64,000 bases of DNA from Burkholderia sp. (GTDB lineage: Bacteria; Pseudomonadota; Gammaproteobacteria; Burkholderiales; Burkholderiaceae): positions 372,001 through 436,000 of the forward strand of contig CP144362.1 of NCBI GenBank assembly GCA_040954445.1, in the 5' to 3' direction. A model generated the notes under the pieces. The model was not told the DNA's origin. It made no database searches and saw only the letters and a program-made list of their open reading frames with translations. Positions 1-9,139 of this stretch are shown here, one piece after another. A program made the translations under genes and the position numbers. The number at the start of each line of letters is the position of its first letter. Position 1 is the first letter of the stretch.

Positions 1-504
1 ATGCACTTGACCTGTATTCGCGTTGAGCGCGAGATGGACTTTACGCCACGTGCGCCGCTTCGAGTAGCCGTGCTGGCGCACCTTCCATTCACCTTCTCCA
101 TAGACCTTCAGACCGGTGCTGTCGACAACCAGATGGATCGGTTCATTGTCACGAAGGATCGGCAGTTCGACATCAAGCGTTTTTGCCCGGCGACAGAGCG
201 TGGTGTAATTCGGCACCGGCCAGCTCGGGAAGGCCAAATCGCGCAGACTTTGGGTGAAACCTTGCAGGGCGCGCAAGGTCAGTCGATAGACGGTCTTCAC
301 GCCAAGTAATGCCTGAATCAGCGTATCGCCGTATACACACGGGCGACCACGTGTGGGTATGGCATCGGGCATTCTGGCAAGGACGGCTTCATCTATCCAT
401 ATTGTTACGTTCCCCCGGTTGATCAGACCTGCATTATAGGCCGCCCAATTCCTGACACGGTAGCGTATCTTCGGCTTACCTGTCTTGTGTATGTCCTTGC
501 GCAT
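1..504 (-). CDS. IS903-like transposase, N-terminal 168 codons (runs off window)
   Basis: The frame is open from an ATG at 504 to the window edge, with no stop in 168 codons. It matches the first 168 residues of the intact transposases at 4198-5154 and 5989-6945, including the first catalytic Asp in VVDSTGLKVYGEGEW. The second Asp and the Glu of the DDE triad would lie outside the window, so it cannot be said whether this copy is functional. Confidence 0.8.
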   Translation of the reverse strand, partial: MRKDIHKTGKPKIRYRVRNWAAYNAGLINRGNVTIWIDEAVLARMPDAIPTRGRPCVYGDTLIQALLGVKTVYRLTLRALQGFTQSLRDLAFPSWPVPNYTTLCRRAKTLDVELPILRDNEPIHLVVDSTGLKVYGEGEWKVRQHGYSKRRTWRKVHLALNANTGQVH

Positions 505-614
505 TTTCTTGGCAAAAAATAGGCAGTTACTCTGGAATCTGATTTGATAGGGGGCTGGACCCGTGACCGTTGCGCAAACGTCAACAGATCTCGCTCGATT
601 TATGCAACAACGCC
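1..614 (-). mobile_element. IS5-family (IS903-like) element, partial at window edge
   Basis: This is the transposase-start end of an IS whose other end lies outside the window. The terminal repeat at 593-614 is the reverse complement of the end GGCGTTGTTGCATAAATCGA shared by all copies of this family here. The assignment rests on the transposase, whose C-terminus in the full copies (...SVRIA, preceded by AENAMYR) resembles IS903, and on the end sequence, which resembles the IS903 terminal repeat. The IS stops inside the tail of another copy (615-680), so the two are nested. Confidence 0.85.
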
Positions 615-680
615 TATCGCCTGAAATTATGCCCCGTCGATGCCATTGCGTCCTCACGCATCAATTGATGCAACAACGCC
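615..680 (+). repeat. Tail remnant of an IS903-like copy
   Basis: About 66 bases match the sequence around the transposase stop codon plus the right terminal repeat of the full-length copies, ending in CAACAACGCC at 680. The rest of the copy is missing. Chromosomal sequence resumes at 681, about 80 bases before hpnA, so the hpnA promoter region borders IS sequence. Confidence 0.7.
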
Positions 681-758
681 TTTACGCATGTACAATCCAG
701 CATCACACGCAACTGCTGGGCGCCCACCTGCGGGCTTGCGCGGCGTAGAGGACTGGGT

Positions 759-1763
759 ATGACAGGCACACAACGCGATCTCATACTCGTCACCGGCGCG
801 TCCGGCTTCGTCGGCTCCGCCGTCGCGCGCATCGCGCAGGCCCGAGGTTATGCTGTGCGCGTGCTGGTGCGCGCCTCAAGCCCGCACACTAACCTCGCCG
901 AACTCGACGCGGAGATCGTTACCGGCGACATGCGCGACGAGGCCTCGATGCGCGAAGCACTGCGCGGGGTGCGCTACCTGATGCACGTGGCCGCCGACTA
1001 CCGGCTGTGGGCACCCGACCCGCTCGAGATCGAGCGCGCCAACCTGGAGGGTGCGCTCGCAACCATGTGCGCCGCGTTGGCCGAGGGCGTCGAGCGCATT
1101 GTGTATACCAGCAGCGTAGCCACGCTCAAGGTGACTGGATCGGGTACCTCGACCGACGAGACTTCGCCGCTCACAGCGGAGCAGGCGATTGGCGTCTACA
1201 AGCGCAGCAAAGTGCTAGCCGAGCGCGCGGTAGAGCGGATGATCGCCAAGGACGGGCTACCGGCCGTGATCGTCAATCCGTCGACACCGATTGGCCCGCG
1301 CGACGTCAAACCGACGCCGACCGGGCGCCTCATCGTCAAGGCCGCCACCGGCAAGATCCCCGCTTTCGTCGATACCGGCCTGAACCTGGTCCATGTCGAC
1401 GACGTCGCCCAGGGTCATTTCCTCGCGCTGGAAAAAGGCCGCATCGGCGATCGCTACATCCTCGGCGGCGAGAACCTACCCTTGCAGCAGATGCTAGCCG
1501 ACATTGCGGGCATGACCAACTACAAGCCGCCCACTATCGCGCTGCTGCGCGGGCCGCTCTATCCGATCGCTTACGGGGCCGAGGCCATCGCCAAGTTCAC
1601 CAGGCGCGAACCTTTCGTGACGGTAGATGGTCTAAAGATGTCAAAGAATAAGATGTACTTCACGTCGGAGAAGGCCGAACGTGAACTTGCTTACCGCGCT
1701 CGCCCGTATCGAGAAGGACTACGCAATGCGCTCGACTGGTTTCGCGATGCGGGCTACCTGTGA
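759..1763 (+). CDS. hpnA: HpnA, hopanoid-associated NAD-dependent sugar epimerase
   Basis: The 334-aa protein is an extended short-chain dehydrogenase. It has the Rossmann motif TGASGFVGSAV near residue 12 and a catalytic Tyr-x-x-x-Lys as VYKRSK. The family includes HpnA, which in hopanoid producers is linked to making or attaching the ribose-derived side chain of bacteriohopanepolyols. The start ATG at 759 follows AGAGG with a 7-base gap. The gene is open throughout and of normal length. shc and hpnD elsewhere in the window belong to the same pathway but are not in one operon with it. Just downstream, another gene start (1870) is cut by an IS. The epimerase fold is certain; the HpnA assignment is strong by sequence character. 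Confidence 0.9.
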   Translation: MTGTQRDLILVTGASGFVGSAVARIAQARGYAVRVLVRASSPHTNLAELDAEIVTGDMRDEASMREALRGVRYLMHVAADYRLWAPDPLEIERANLEGALATMCAALAEGVERIVYTSSVATLKVTGSGTSTDETSPLTAEQAIGVYKRSKVLAERAVERMIAKDGLPAVIVNPSTPIGPRDVKPTPTGRLIVKAATGKIPAFVDTGLNLVHVDDVAQGHFLALEKGRIGDRYILGGENLPLQQMLADIAGMTNYKPPTIALLRGPLYPIAYGAEAIAKFTRREPFVTVDGLKMSKNKMYFTSEKAERELAYRARPYREGLRNALDWFRDAGYL

Positions 1764-1869
1764 AGTGCCTGAAGAAGTGCCTGAAATGCACCAAAGCGGC
1801 GTGCCATGCGCCCCGAACCGCGCACGATGCAACGGGTAAAATTGCGGGTCCTATTTAGAGAAAGCACGC

Positions 1870-1904
1870 ATGAACCTGAACGACCAGGTCGACGCGTTCT
1901 GTAC
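1870..1904 (+). pseudogene. First codons of an unidentified gene cut by an IS
   Basis: An ATG at 1870, 106 bases after hpnA, opens a frame reading MNLNDQVDAFCTA before the IS terminal repeat begins at about 1905. No continuation of this protein is visible elsewhere in the window. The residues are too few to name a family. Position and strand suggest it once followed hpnA as the next gene. Confidence 0.4.
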
Positions 1905-3149
1905 CGCGTTGTTGCATAAATCTGGCGAGAGCCGGTGATGCTTACGCGCAACGCTCTGGGCGAGTCCTCTATTATCGAGCCCCCTGTTATTGATCCGAAA
2001 TTCGTTATTTTGAAATTAGAAAATCGTCCCTCATGTCTCATTTTTCAATGCCCCTCACATGAAGGACGATTTTCTAATTTCAAAATAACGAATTTCGGAT
2101 CAAAAGATTTCGGCTTAAATTCTCGACTTTGGGTAAGAAGATGCGCAGGGACATACGCAAAACATCTGCGCCGAAGGCCATGCTACTGTGCCAGGAACTA
2201 GGCGGCCTATAACAGGGCCCAGATCAACTGTGGAATGTGACGATGTGGATAGATGAAGCAGTCCTTGCCAGAATACCCGACGCCATACCCACGCGTGGTC
2301 GCCCGTGTTTATACGGCGCTACGCTGATTTAGGTATTATTTGGCGTGAAGACCGCCTATCGACTGACGTTGCGCGCCCTGCAAGGTTTCACCCAAAGTCT
2401 GCGTGATCTGGCCTTCCCGAGCTTGCCGGTGCCGAATTACACCACGCTCTGTCGCCGGGAAAAAACGCTTGATGTCGAACTGTTGATCCTTCGCGACAAC
2501 GAACCGATCCATCTGCTGGTTGACAGCACCGGTCTGAAGGTCTATAGCGAAGATGAATGGAAGCTGTGCCAGCACGGCTACTCGAAGCGGCGCACGTGGC
2601 GTAAAGTCCATCTCCGCTCAACGCGAATACGGGTCAAGTGCATGCCGCGCTAATGCCACATCAGAATGTGGCTGACGGTGACGCTCTGGCCAAGTTGCTC
2701 GACCAGATTCCACGCGACAAACAAATCGATGTGATCGGCGACGACGGTGCCTACGATACCAAGCCCTGCCATGCGGTCATTGCTGCACGCAGTGCTGTTC
2801 CTTCGATTCCGCCACGCGAGGGTGCCGTTCATTGGCCAGCGGATATGCCCGGTGCGGCGTGGCATAATGGCGCGGCTGATGCAATTTCCCGTGACGGTCG
2901 TCGAGAATAGAAGAAAGACAGTGACTACCACCGGAGATCGCTTGCCGAGAATGCGATGTATCGGTTCAAGACCCTCACCGGAAACTGTCTCTGAGCGCGT
3001 CACATCGACGCGCAGGGGACCGAGGTCGCGCCGTTCGCGTCGGCGTAATCAACCGCATGGCGGACCTCGCTTGTCCGCAATCTGTTCGTATCGCTCGAAA
3101 TGATGCCCGGCCATGCCATGGAGTCCTCGCGCTCGATTTATGCAACAAT
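1905..3149 (+). mobile_element. Decayed IS903-like copy carrying an inserted hairpin repeat
   Basis: The left end GCGTTGTTGCATAAATC is at about 1905 and the right end GCTCGATTTATGCAACAA is near 3148. The transposase region (about 2140-3103) is recognisable in pieces on the plus strand (for example VDSTGLKVYSEDEWKL around 2520 and the VIGDDGAYDTKPCH region around 2740), but several frameshifts and a stop break it. It is more diverged from the intact copies than most others here, so it is an older insertion. A 114-base inverted repeat sits in its leader at 1990-2103. Confidence 0.75.
1990..2103. repeat. Long inverted repeat (MITE-like hairpin)
   Basis: Two arms of about 46 bases (1990-2035 and 2058-2103) are inverted copies with one mismatch, separated by 22 bases. 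The outer ends read TTGATCCG and CGGATCAA. It lies inside the leader of a decayed IS copy. A degenerate half copy (one arm plus spacer) is at about 5215-5282. No coding potential is seen. It could be a miniature element or a hairpin formed by head-to-head ends of a lost element. Confidence 0.75.
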
Positions 3150-4085
3150 TCCGACGGCTTTCTTGAGATGCCCCTTCGTTCGAGTTGGAGCTTGCTTTGT
3201 CACGTTCGCTTTCAGATCCGCGTTGAGCATCTCGTCTGGATTGAGATCCGGACTGTACGACGTCAAGTAGAACACCTCAATCTTGTCAAGGTGCTCGGCC
3301 AACCACTCCTTGACCGGCTTGGCGTCATGAACCTTTATCAGGTTGTCGAGAATCAAAAACACCTTCTTGCTGCGCAAGTTTTTGATCAGCCTCTTCAGGA
3401 AGTCGAGCAGGATGTCTGAGTTCATCACGCCCTCGAATACTTTCCAGCGCGCACCTGGCCGCGGTTTATCATCGTCAACATCACCGACAGGCCTGCGCGT
3501 CGGCTCGCCACGCGACGATCGGGTGTCTTGCCCATTGGTGCGTAGGAGTGGCGTCGTACATCATCCGAGCGCAGCTTCATTTCGTCACCCTACGAAATTT
3601 CTGCGACTTCTGCTTTTTCCCGACGCGCAATCCCTGGATACGTCTCGTTCAGCCATGCTTGCACCGCTTTCGGTCGCTGCTCGTAGGCCTACTTCATCGG
3701 CTTTTGTGGAGTGAAGCAGCCCCAGCGCACCAAATACAAGCCGACACTTTACAACGTCAGCGTCAAACCACCTCGCTGCCGGATCAACTCCCGCACGGCA
3801 TGTCACGTCCACAACGCGAACGACACCTTCAGCTGGTCCGGAATCTGGTCGTGCAACAGCATGCGAATTTTCACTTCCTGCTGTTCACTCAGGGCTCAGC
3901 TTGGGTTCACCGCTTCGCCGCTCGGCTTGTCCCGCAATCCAGCCGCACCTTCTCGGGTGTAACGCTTGCAAATATCGCACACGCCCATGCGCGATAGGAT
4001 AGGTTCGTATGCTCGACAATCTCGTCGTAGGTCCAAGCCGAGCATGCGCAGGTTGATCACCTGACGTCGTCGCTCTTCACGTGCC
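3149..4085 (-). pseudogene. IS630-family transposase, broken
   Basis: The C-terminal part (3138-3428 frame) reads KVFLILDNLIKVHDAKPVKEW followed by YSPDLNPDE, the typical DDE end of IS630 transposases. The N-terminal helix-turn-helix part is in another frame near 3900-4080 (EERRRQVINLRMLGLDLRRD, then CRAYEPILSRMGVCDICKRY). The middle part is out of frame, so no full protein can be made. The remnant lies exactly between two IS903-like copies (right end of one near 3148, left end of the next at 4086). Confidence 0.7.
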
Positions 4086-5208
4086 GGCGTTGTTGCATAA
4101 ATCGAGCGAGATCCGTTGACGTTTACGCGCAACGGTCGCGGGGCCAGCCTCCTATCAAGTCAGATTCCAGAGTAACTGCCTAATTTTTGCCAAGAAAATG
4201 CGCAAGGACATACACAAGAAAGGTGAGCCGAAGGCACGCTACCGTGTCAGGAATTGGGCAGCCTATAATGAAGGCCTGATCAGCCGGGGGAACGTAACAA
4301 TATGGATAGATGAAGCCGTCCTTGCCAGAATGCCCGATGCCATACCCACACGTGGTCGCCCGTGTGTATACGGCGATACGCTGATTCAGGCATTACTTGG
4401 CGTGAAGACCGTCTATCGACTGACCTTGCGCGCCCTGCAAGGTTTCACCCAAAGTCTGCGCGATTTGGCCTTCCCGAGCTTGCCGGTGCCGAATTACACC
4501 ACGCTCTGTCGCCGGGCAAAAACGCTTGATGTCGAACTGCCGATCCTTCGTGACAATGAACTGATCCATCTGGTTGTCGACAGCACCGGTCTGAAGGTCT
4601 ATGGAGAAGGTGAATGGAAGGTGCGCCAGCACGGCTACTCGAAGCGGCGCACGTGGCGTAAAGTCCATCTCGCGCTCAACGCGAATACAGGTCAAGTGCA
4701 TGCCGCGCTAATGACGAATCAGAATGTGGCTGACGGTGACGCTCTGGCCAAGTTGCTCGACCAGATTCCACGCGAAGAACAAATCGATGTCATCGGCGGT
4801 GACGGTGCCTACGACACCAAGCCATGCCATGCGGCCATTGCTGCACGCAGTGCTATTCCTTCGATTCCGCCACGCGAGGGTGCCGCTCATTGGCCAGCGG
4901 ATATGCCCGGTGCGGCGTGGCGTAATGGCGCGGTTGATGCAATTGCCCGTGACGGTCGTCGAGAATGGAAGCAACACAGTGGCTACCACCGGCGATCGCT
5001 TGCCGAGAATGCGATGTATCGGTTCAAGACCCTCACCGGCCACTGTCTCTGGGCGCGTCACATCGCCGCGCAGGCGACCGAGGTCGCCGTTCGCGTCGGC
5101 GTCATCAACCGCATGGCGGACCTCGCTCGTCCGCAATCCGTTCGTATCGCCTGAATTATGCCCGTCCGATGCCATGGCGTCCTCACGTTCGATTTATGCA
5201 ACAACGCC
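4086..5208 (+). mobile_element. Complete IS5-family (IS903-like) insertion sequence
   Basis: The 1,123-bp element has inverted terminal repeats GGCGTTGTTGCATAAATCGA at 4086 and its complement ending at 5208. It carries one intact transposase. The 9 bases on each side (TCACGTGCC and GATCTCATA) do not match, so no target duplication of the 9-bp size reported for IS903 is visible. This suggests rearrangement or recombination between copies after insertion. Confidence 0.85.
4198..5154 (+). CDS. IS903-like transposase, intact
   Basis: The 318-aa DDE transposase of the IS5 family cuts and joins the element's ends. The catalytic triad can be placed at Asp128 (VVDSTGLK), Asp202 (GGDGAYDTK) and Glu270 (SLAENAMYR). 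The Y-x2-R-x3-E-x6-K-type signature is seen as YHRRSLAENAMYRFK. The C-terminus ARPQSVRIA is close to that of IS903. The start ATG at 4198 lies 112 bases inside the left terminal repeat. No frameshift is seen, so this copy is a candidate active source for the others. Confidence 0.9.
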   Translation: MRKDIHKKGEPKARYRVRNWAAYNEGLISRGNVTIWIDEAVLARMPDAIPTRGRPCVYGDTLIQALLGVKTVYRLTLRALQGFTQSLRDLAFPSLPVPNYTTLCRRAKTLDVELPILRDNELIHLVVDSTGLKVYGEGEWKVRQHGYSKRRTWRKVHLALNANTGQVHAALMTNQNVADGDALAKLLDQIPREEQIDVIGGDGAYDTKPCHAAIAARSAIPSIPPREGAAHWPADMPGAAWRNGAVDAIARDGRREWKQHSGYHRRSLAENAMYRFKTLTGHCLWARHIAAQATEVAVRVGVINRMADLARPQSVRIA

Positions 5209-5299
5209 GATCTCATATCTTTTTTTTCCATTCCTCTCACATGAGGGACGATTTTCAAATTTCAAGATTACGAATTGCGGATCAATATGCAACAACGCC
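5209..5299. repeat. Half copy of the hairpin repeat plus an IS end
   Basis: The stretch CACATGAGGGACGATTTTC and onward to GCGGATCAAT matches the second arm and part of the spacer of the hairpin at 1990-2103. It is followed directly by an IS terminal sequence ending CAACAACGCC at 5299. It is a scar of at least two elements. Confidence 0.6.
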
Positions 5300-5533
5300 T
5301 CTCGAAAAAATGGGCTTTAAATCACCCATCGGAGTCCTTCAAGCAAGCCTCTTGACGTGCGCGGCCTGATTGCAAAGGTGTGTCTATTGATCCGCTACAG
5401 GAGCATCGATTTCCAGGCGGGGCATAGGCCCCCGGTCGAAACCGTAAATGCCAGCACCTTCGCACGGTGCCGAGCGAACTGGACGCGTCGCGCTGGCGGC
5501 GCGGACCGAACCAGAAAACCGAAGGAGAAAGCA
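5300..5533. other. Non-coding stretch before ridA
   Basis: No gene, repeat or clear promoter could be supported in these 234 bases. A TTGACG at about 5352 could be a -35 box, but no convincing -10 box follows at the right distance. Confidence 0.3.
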
Positions 5534-5920
5534 ATGAAGCGTTATGGAGTGGGCGAAGTGAAGGGAACGGGTGGCCAGGTGATGCCGTTCGCGCGGGCGG
5601 TCGAGGCAGAAGGATGGCTGTATGTGTCGGGCCAAATGCCGATAATCAACGGCGCGGTGGTCGAGGGCGGCATCATCGCGCAATCGAAGCAGACTATCGA
5701 GAACCTGATCGCGATCCTCAAGGAAGCCGGCTACGGTCTGGAGCAGGTGGTCCGCTGCGGTGCCTGGCTCGACGACGCGCGCGACTTTGCCTCGTTCAAC
5801 AAGGTGTTCGTCTCGTACTTCGGCGAGCATTCTCCGGCACGCACCTGCGTGCAGTCGAGCATGGTGATCGACTGCAAGGTTGAGGTGGACTGCATCGCTT
5901 ACAAGCCGCCGGTCAAGTAA
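5534..5920 (+). CDS. ridA: RidA/YjgF family enamine/imine deaminase
   Basis: The 128-aa protein has the RidA fold. Members hydrolyse reactive 2-aminoacrylate-type enamines made by PLP enzymes, in the cytoplasm as trimers. Arg103 (SPARTCVQ) matches the conserved substrate-carboxylate-binding Arg, and Glu117 (KVEVDC) matches the conserved Glu near the C-terminus. The ATG at 5534 follows AAGGAG with about 8 bases between; an upstream extension of the frame to 5357 lacks such a site. The gene is flanked closely by IS copies on both sides (the next starts at 5934) but is itself complete. Other members of the wider family have different substrates, so the exact role is less certain than the fold. 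Confidence 0.85.
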   Translation: MKRYGVGEVKGTGGQVMPFARAVEAEGWLYVSGQMPIINGAVVEGGIIAQSKQTIENLIAILKEAGYGLEQVVRCGAWLDDARDFASFNKVFVSYFGEHSPARTCVQSSMVIDCKVEVDCIAYKPPVK

Positions 5921-5933
5921 TCTAAAGAAGGAG

Positions 5934-7056
5934 GGCCTTGTTGCATAAATCGAGCGTGAGGACGCTCTGGTATCGGACAGGCATAATTTCAGGCGATACG
6001 AACGGATTGCGGACGAGCGAGGTCCGCCATGCGGTTGATGACGCCGCCGCGAACTGCGACCGAGGTCGCCTGCGCGGCTATGTGACGCGCCCAGAGACAG
6101 TTTCCGGTGAGGGTCTTGAACCGATACATCGCATTCTCGGCAAGCGATCGCCGGTGGTAGCCACTGTCTTTCTTCCATTCTCGACGACCGTCACAGGCAA
6201 TTGCATCAACCGCGCCATTACGCCACGCCGCACCGGGCATATCCGCTAGCCCATGAGCGGCACCCTCGCGTGGCGGAATCGAAGAAATAGCACTGCGTGC
6301 AGCAATGGCCGCATGGCATGGCTTAGTGTCGTAGGCACCGTCACCGCCGATGACATCGATTTGTTCTTCGCGTGGAATCTGGTCGAGCAACTTGGCCAGA
6401 GCGTCACCGTCAGCCACATTTTGATTCGTCATTAGTGCGGCATGCACTTGACCCATATTCGTGTTGAGCGCGAGATGGACTTTACGCCACGTGCGCCGCT
6501 TCGAGTAGCCGTGCTGGCGCACCTTCCATTCACCCTCGCCATAGACCTTCAGACCGGTGCTGTCAACAACCAGATGGATCGGTTCGTTGTCGAGAAGGAT
6601 CGGCAGTTCGACATCAAGCGTTTTTGCCCGGAGACAGAGTGTGGTGTAATTCGACACCGGAAAGCTCGGGAAGGCCAGATCACGCAGACTTTTGGTGAAA
6701 CCTTGCAGGGCGCGCAACGTCAGTCGATAGACGGTCTTCACGCCAAGTAATGTCTGAATCAGCGCATCGCCGTATAAACACGGGCGACCACGTGTGGGTA
6801 TGGCGTCGTGTATTCTGGCAAGGACGGCTTCATCTATCCATATCGTCACGTTCCCCCGGTTGATCAGGCCTACATTATAGGCCGCCCCATTCCTGACGCG
6901 GTAGCGTGCCTTCAGCTCACCTGTCTTGTGTATGTCCTTGCGCATTTTCTTGGAAAAAATTAGGCAGTTACTCTGGAATCTGACTTGATAGGGGGCTGGC
7001 CGGCGAGCGTTGCGCGTAAACGTCAACGGCTTTCGCTCGATTCATGCAACAACGCC
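5934..7056 (-). mobile_element. Complete IS5-family (IS903-like) insertion sequence
   Basis: The 1,123-bp element is in minus orientation, with terminal repeats at 5934 (GGCCTTGTTGCATAAATCGA, one mismatch to consensus) and ending at 7056. It is the same length as the copy at 4086-5208. Flanks AAGAAGGAG and GCTATCTGG do not form a direct repeat. It inserted 14 bases after the ridA stop and ends 48 bases before the gltX start codon, so gltX expression may depend on sequence in or near the IS end. Confidence 0.85.
5989..6945 (-). CDS. IS903-like transposase, intact
   Basis: The 318-aa protein is collinear with the transposase at 4198-5154, with the same DDE residues. Scattered substitutions (for example AAHGLADMPG instead of AAHWPADMPG) suggest it is somewhat older or less constrained. 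The start ATG at 6945 was chosen to match the other copies; the frame extends upstream into the leader but without support. Activity cannot be judged from sequence alone. Confidence 0.85.
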   Translation of the reverse strand: MRKDIHKTGELKARYRVRNGAAYNVGLINRGNVTIWIDEAVLARIHDAIPTRGRPCLYGDALIQTLLGVKTVYRLTLRALQGFTKSLRDLAFPSFPVSNYTTLCLRAKTLDVELPILLDNEPIHLVVDSTGLKVYGEGEWKVRQHGYSKRRTWRKVHLALNTNMGQVHAALMTNQNVADGDALAKLLDQIPREEQIDVIGGDGAYDTKPCHAAIAARSAISSIPPREGAAHGLADMPGAAWRNGAVDAIACDGRREWKKDSGYHRRSLAENAMYRFKTLTGNCLWARHIAAQATSVAVRGGVINRMADLARPQSVRIA

Positions 7057-7103
7057 GCTATCTGGTATCTGGGCCGCGCGAGCGGCCATCGAGTTTATTA
7101 CCC

Positions 7104-8504
7104 ATGACCCATTCTGTCCGTACCCGTTTCGCTCCGAGCCCAACCGGCTTTATCCACCTTGGCAACATCCGTTCTGCCCTTTACCCCTGGGCTCTCGCTC
7201 GCAGCACCCAGGGTACCTTCGTGCTGCGCATCGAAGACACGGATCTCGAACGTTCTTCGGAGGCTTCGGTCGACGCGATCCTCGAGGGCATGAAGTGGCT
7301 CGATCTCGATTTCGACGAAGGCCCTTTCTACCCAATACAAAGCATGGACCGCTACCGTGAGGTGCTCGCGCAGATGCTCGAAAAAGGCCTGGTCTACCGC
7401 TGTTACATGTCGACCGCGGAGCTGGATGCGCTGCGCAAACGTCAGCGCGCGACAGGCGAGAAGCCGCGCTACGACGGCACCTGGCGCCCGGAGCCGGGCA
7501 AGGTGCTACCCGAGGCGCCGACTGGCGTGCAGCCGGTGCTGCGCTTTCGAAACCCGCTAACAGGCTCGGTGGTGTGGGATGACGCGGTGAAGGGCAGGAT
7601 CGAGATCTCTAACAAGGAGCTCGACGACCTGGTGATCGCGCGTCCAGACGGCACGCCGACCTACAACTTTTGCGTGGTAGTCGACGATCTCGACATGCGG
7701 ATCACCCATGTGATCCGCGGTGACGATCACGTCAACAATACGCCGCGCCAGATCAATATCCTGCGCGCGCTGGGGGGCGAGGTGCCGGTCTACGCGCACC
7801 TGCCGACTGTCTTGAATGAGCAGGGCAAAAAAATGAGCAAGCGCCATGGCGCGATGAGCGTGCTGGGCTATCGCGACGCTGGCTACTTGCCCGAGGCGGT
7901 GCTCAACTACCTTGCGCGCCTAGGCTGGTCGCACGGCGATGCCGAGATCTTCTCGCGCGAGCAGTTCGTGTCTTGGTTCGATCTTGAGCACCTGGGCAAG
8001 TCGCCGGCGCAGTACGACCACAACAAGCTCAACTGGCTCAACAACCACTACATCAAGGAAGCTGACAACACGCGCCTGGCCGAGCTGGCCAAGCCCTTCT
8101 TCGCCGCGCTCGACATCGACGAGGTTACGCTCGCGAACGGCGCGGACCTGCCCACTGTGATCGGCCTGATCAAGGACCGCGCCTCCACCGTCAAGGAGAT
8201 CGTCGACAGCGCGGCAATGTTCTATCGCGTGCCGGAACCGGACACGGAAGAACTCGCACAGCGCGTCACCGATGCGGTGAAGTCCGCGCTGGCCGGCCTT
8301 GCCGAGGCGCTAAAGACGACCGTATGGAGCAAAGAGGGCATCGCGACCGCGCTGAAGGCCACGCTTACCGCGCATGGCCTGAAGATGCCGCAATTAGCGA
8401 TGCCGGTGCGCCTACTAGTGGTGGGCACTATCCACACGCCCTCGCTCGACGCGGTGCTTGCCCTGCTGGATCGAAATGTCGTAATCTCGCGCCTCGCTGT
8501 TTGA
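7104..8504 (+). CDS. gltX: Glutamyl-tRNA synthetase
   Basis: The 466-aa class I aminoacyl-tRNA synthetase charges tRNA-Glu with glutamate. The HIGH-type signature is [11 protein letters not shown] (His18-Leu-Gly-Asn21) and the KMSKR loop is at residues 243-247. It has the normal length and is open throughout. The ATG at 7104 begins the conserved N-terminus [15 protein letters not shown]; the frame extends upstream to 7044 into IS sequence, which is not part of the gene. A tRNA-Glu gene follows about 370 bases downstream. Confidence 0.95.
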   Translation: MTHSVRTRFAPSPTGFIHLGNIRSALYPWALARSTQGTFVLRIEDTDLERSSEASVDAILEGMKWLDLDFDEGPFYPIQSMDRYREVLAQMLEKGLVYRCYMSTAELDALRKRQRATGEKPRYDGTWRPEPGKVLPEAPTGVQPVLRFRNPLTGSVVWDDAVKGRIEISNKELDDLVIARPDGTPTYNFCVVVDDLDMRITHVIRGDDHVNNTPRQINILRALGGEVPVYAHLPTVLNEQGKKMSKRHGAMSVLGYRDAGYLPEAVLNYLARLGWSHGDAEIFSREQFVSWFDLEHLGKSPAQYDHNKLNWLNNHYIKEADNTRLAELAKPFFAALDIDEVTLANGADLPTVIGLIKDRASTVKEIVDSAAMFYRVPEPDTEELAQRVTDAVKSALAGLAEALKTTVWSKEGIATALKATLTAHGLKMPQLAMPVRLLVVGTIHTPSLDAVLALLDRNVVISRLAV

Positions 8505-8653
8505 GGTGAGGTAGCACGAGCGGGCCGGTGTTGTGGGCCTGATTTCGAGGGAATCGAGGGATGAAAAATTTATCGATTACGATAAAAAACTAGTTTCAAA
8601 CTATGAAATGATATATATAATTCTAAGTTCCCATTTTCAATGGGGGGTATAGT

Positions 8654-8729
8654 GGGGGTATAGCTCAGTGGGAAGAGCGCTTGCATGGCATGCAAGAGGT
8701 CAGCGGTTCGAGCCCGCTTACTTCCACCA
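8654..8729 (+). tRNA. tRNA-Ala (GGC)
   Basis: The 76-base cloverleaf has acceptor strands GGGGGTA and TACTTCC (two G-T pairs), an anticodon stem CTTGC/GCAAG with loop ATGGCAT giving anticodon GGC, a T-loop GGTTCGAGCC, and encoded CCA at 8727-8729. The 149 bases between gltX and this tRNA are AT-rich, with no gene. Confidence 0.93.
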
Positions 8730-8878
8730 ATAGAACAATTTTGCACTAGTCTAGTTGAAGTCATGACAGTGGGGTGGTTTGCAAAAATCTTTACAAATCT
8801 CTCAAAACAGTGATAGCTTTGATCTTAGCTGGATGCAAAAATAGCGAGGTCCTGCAAAAGCGGAGTCTGAAAGGTCTT

Positions 8879-8954
8879 GTCCCCTTCGTCTAGAGGCCTA
8901 GGACATCACCCTTTCACGGTGAGTACAGGGGTTCGAATCCCCTAGGGGACGCCA
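8879..8954 (+). tRNA. tRNA-Glu (TTC)
   Basis: The 76-base cloverleaf has acceptor GTCCCCT paired with AGGGGAC, an anticodon stem TCACC/GGTGA with loop CTTTCAC (anticodon TTC), a T-loop GGTTCGAATCC and encoded CCA. Confidence 0.95.
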
Positions 8955-9040
8955 GTCAGCGGTCAGTGCGTCGTGCCCGATTGGTGCGAAGCAGGCGGGC
9001 TTGGAGCGTAACCGACGCCGGTTTGTTGTGACGAACGTGT

Positions 9041-9117
9041 GGAGCGGTAGTTCAGTCGGTTAGAATACCGGCCTGTCACGCCGGGGGTCGCGGGTTCGAG
9101 TCCCGTCCGCTCCGCCA
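9041..9117 (+). tRNA. tRNA-Asp (GTC)
   Basis: The 77-base cloverleaf has acceptor GGAGCGG paired with CCGCTCC, an anticodon loop CTGTCAC (anticodon GTC), a T-loop GGTTCGAGTCC and encoded CCA at 9115-9117. It is the last of three tandem tRNA genes. IS3-type remnant sequence begins shortly after its 3' end. Confidence 0.95.
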
Positions 9118-9139
9118 AATACGCAACACCCGTCTGGCT

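Noticed and set aside
1..309. Plus-strand 102-aa frames repeated in IS copies (also 4393-4701 and 6442-6750)
   Set aside because: They are antisense to the transposase in every copy.
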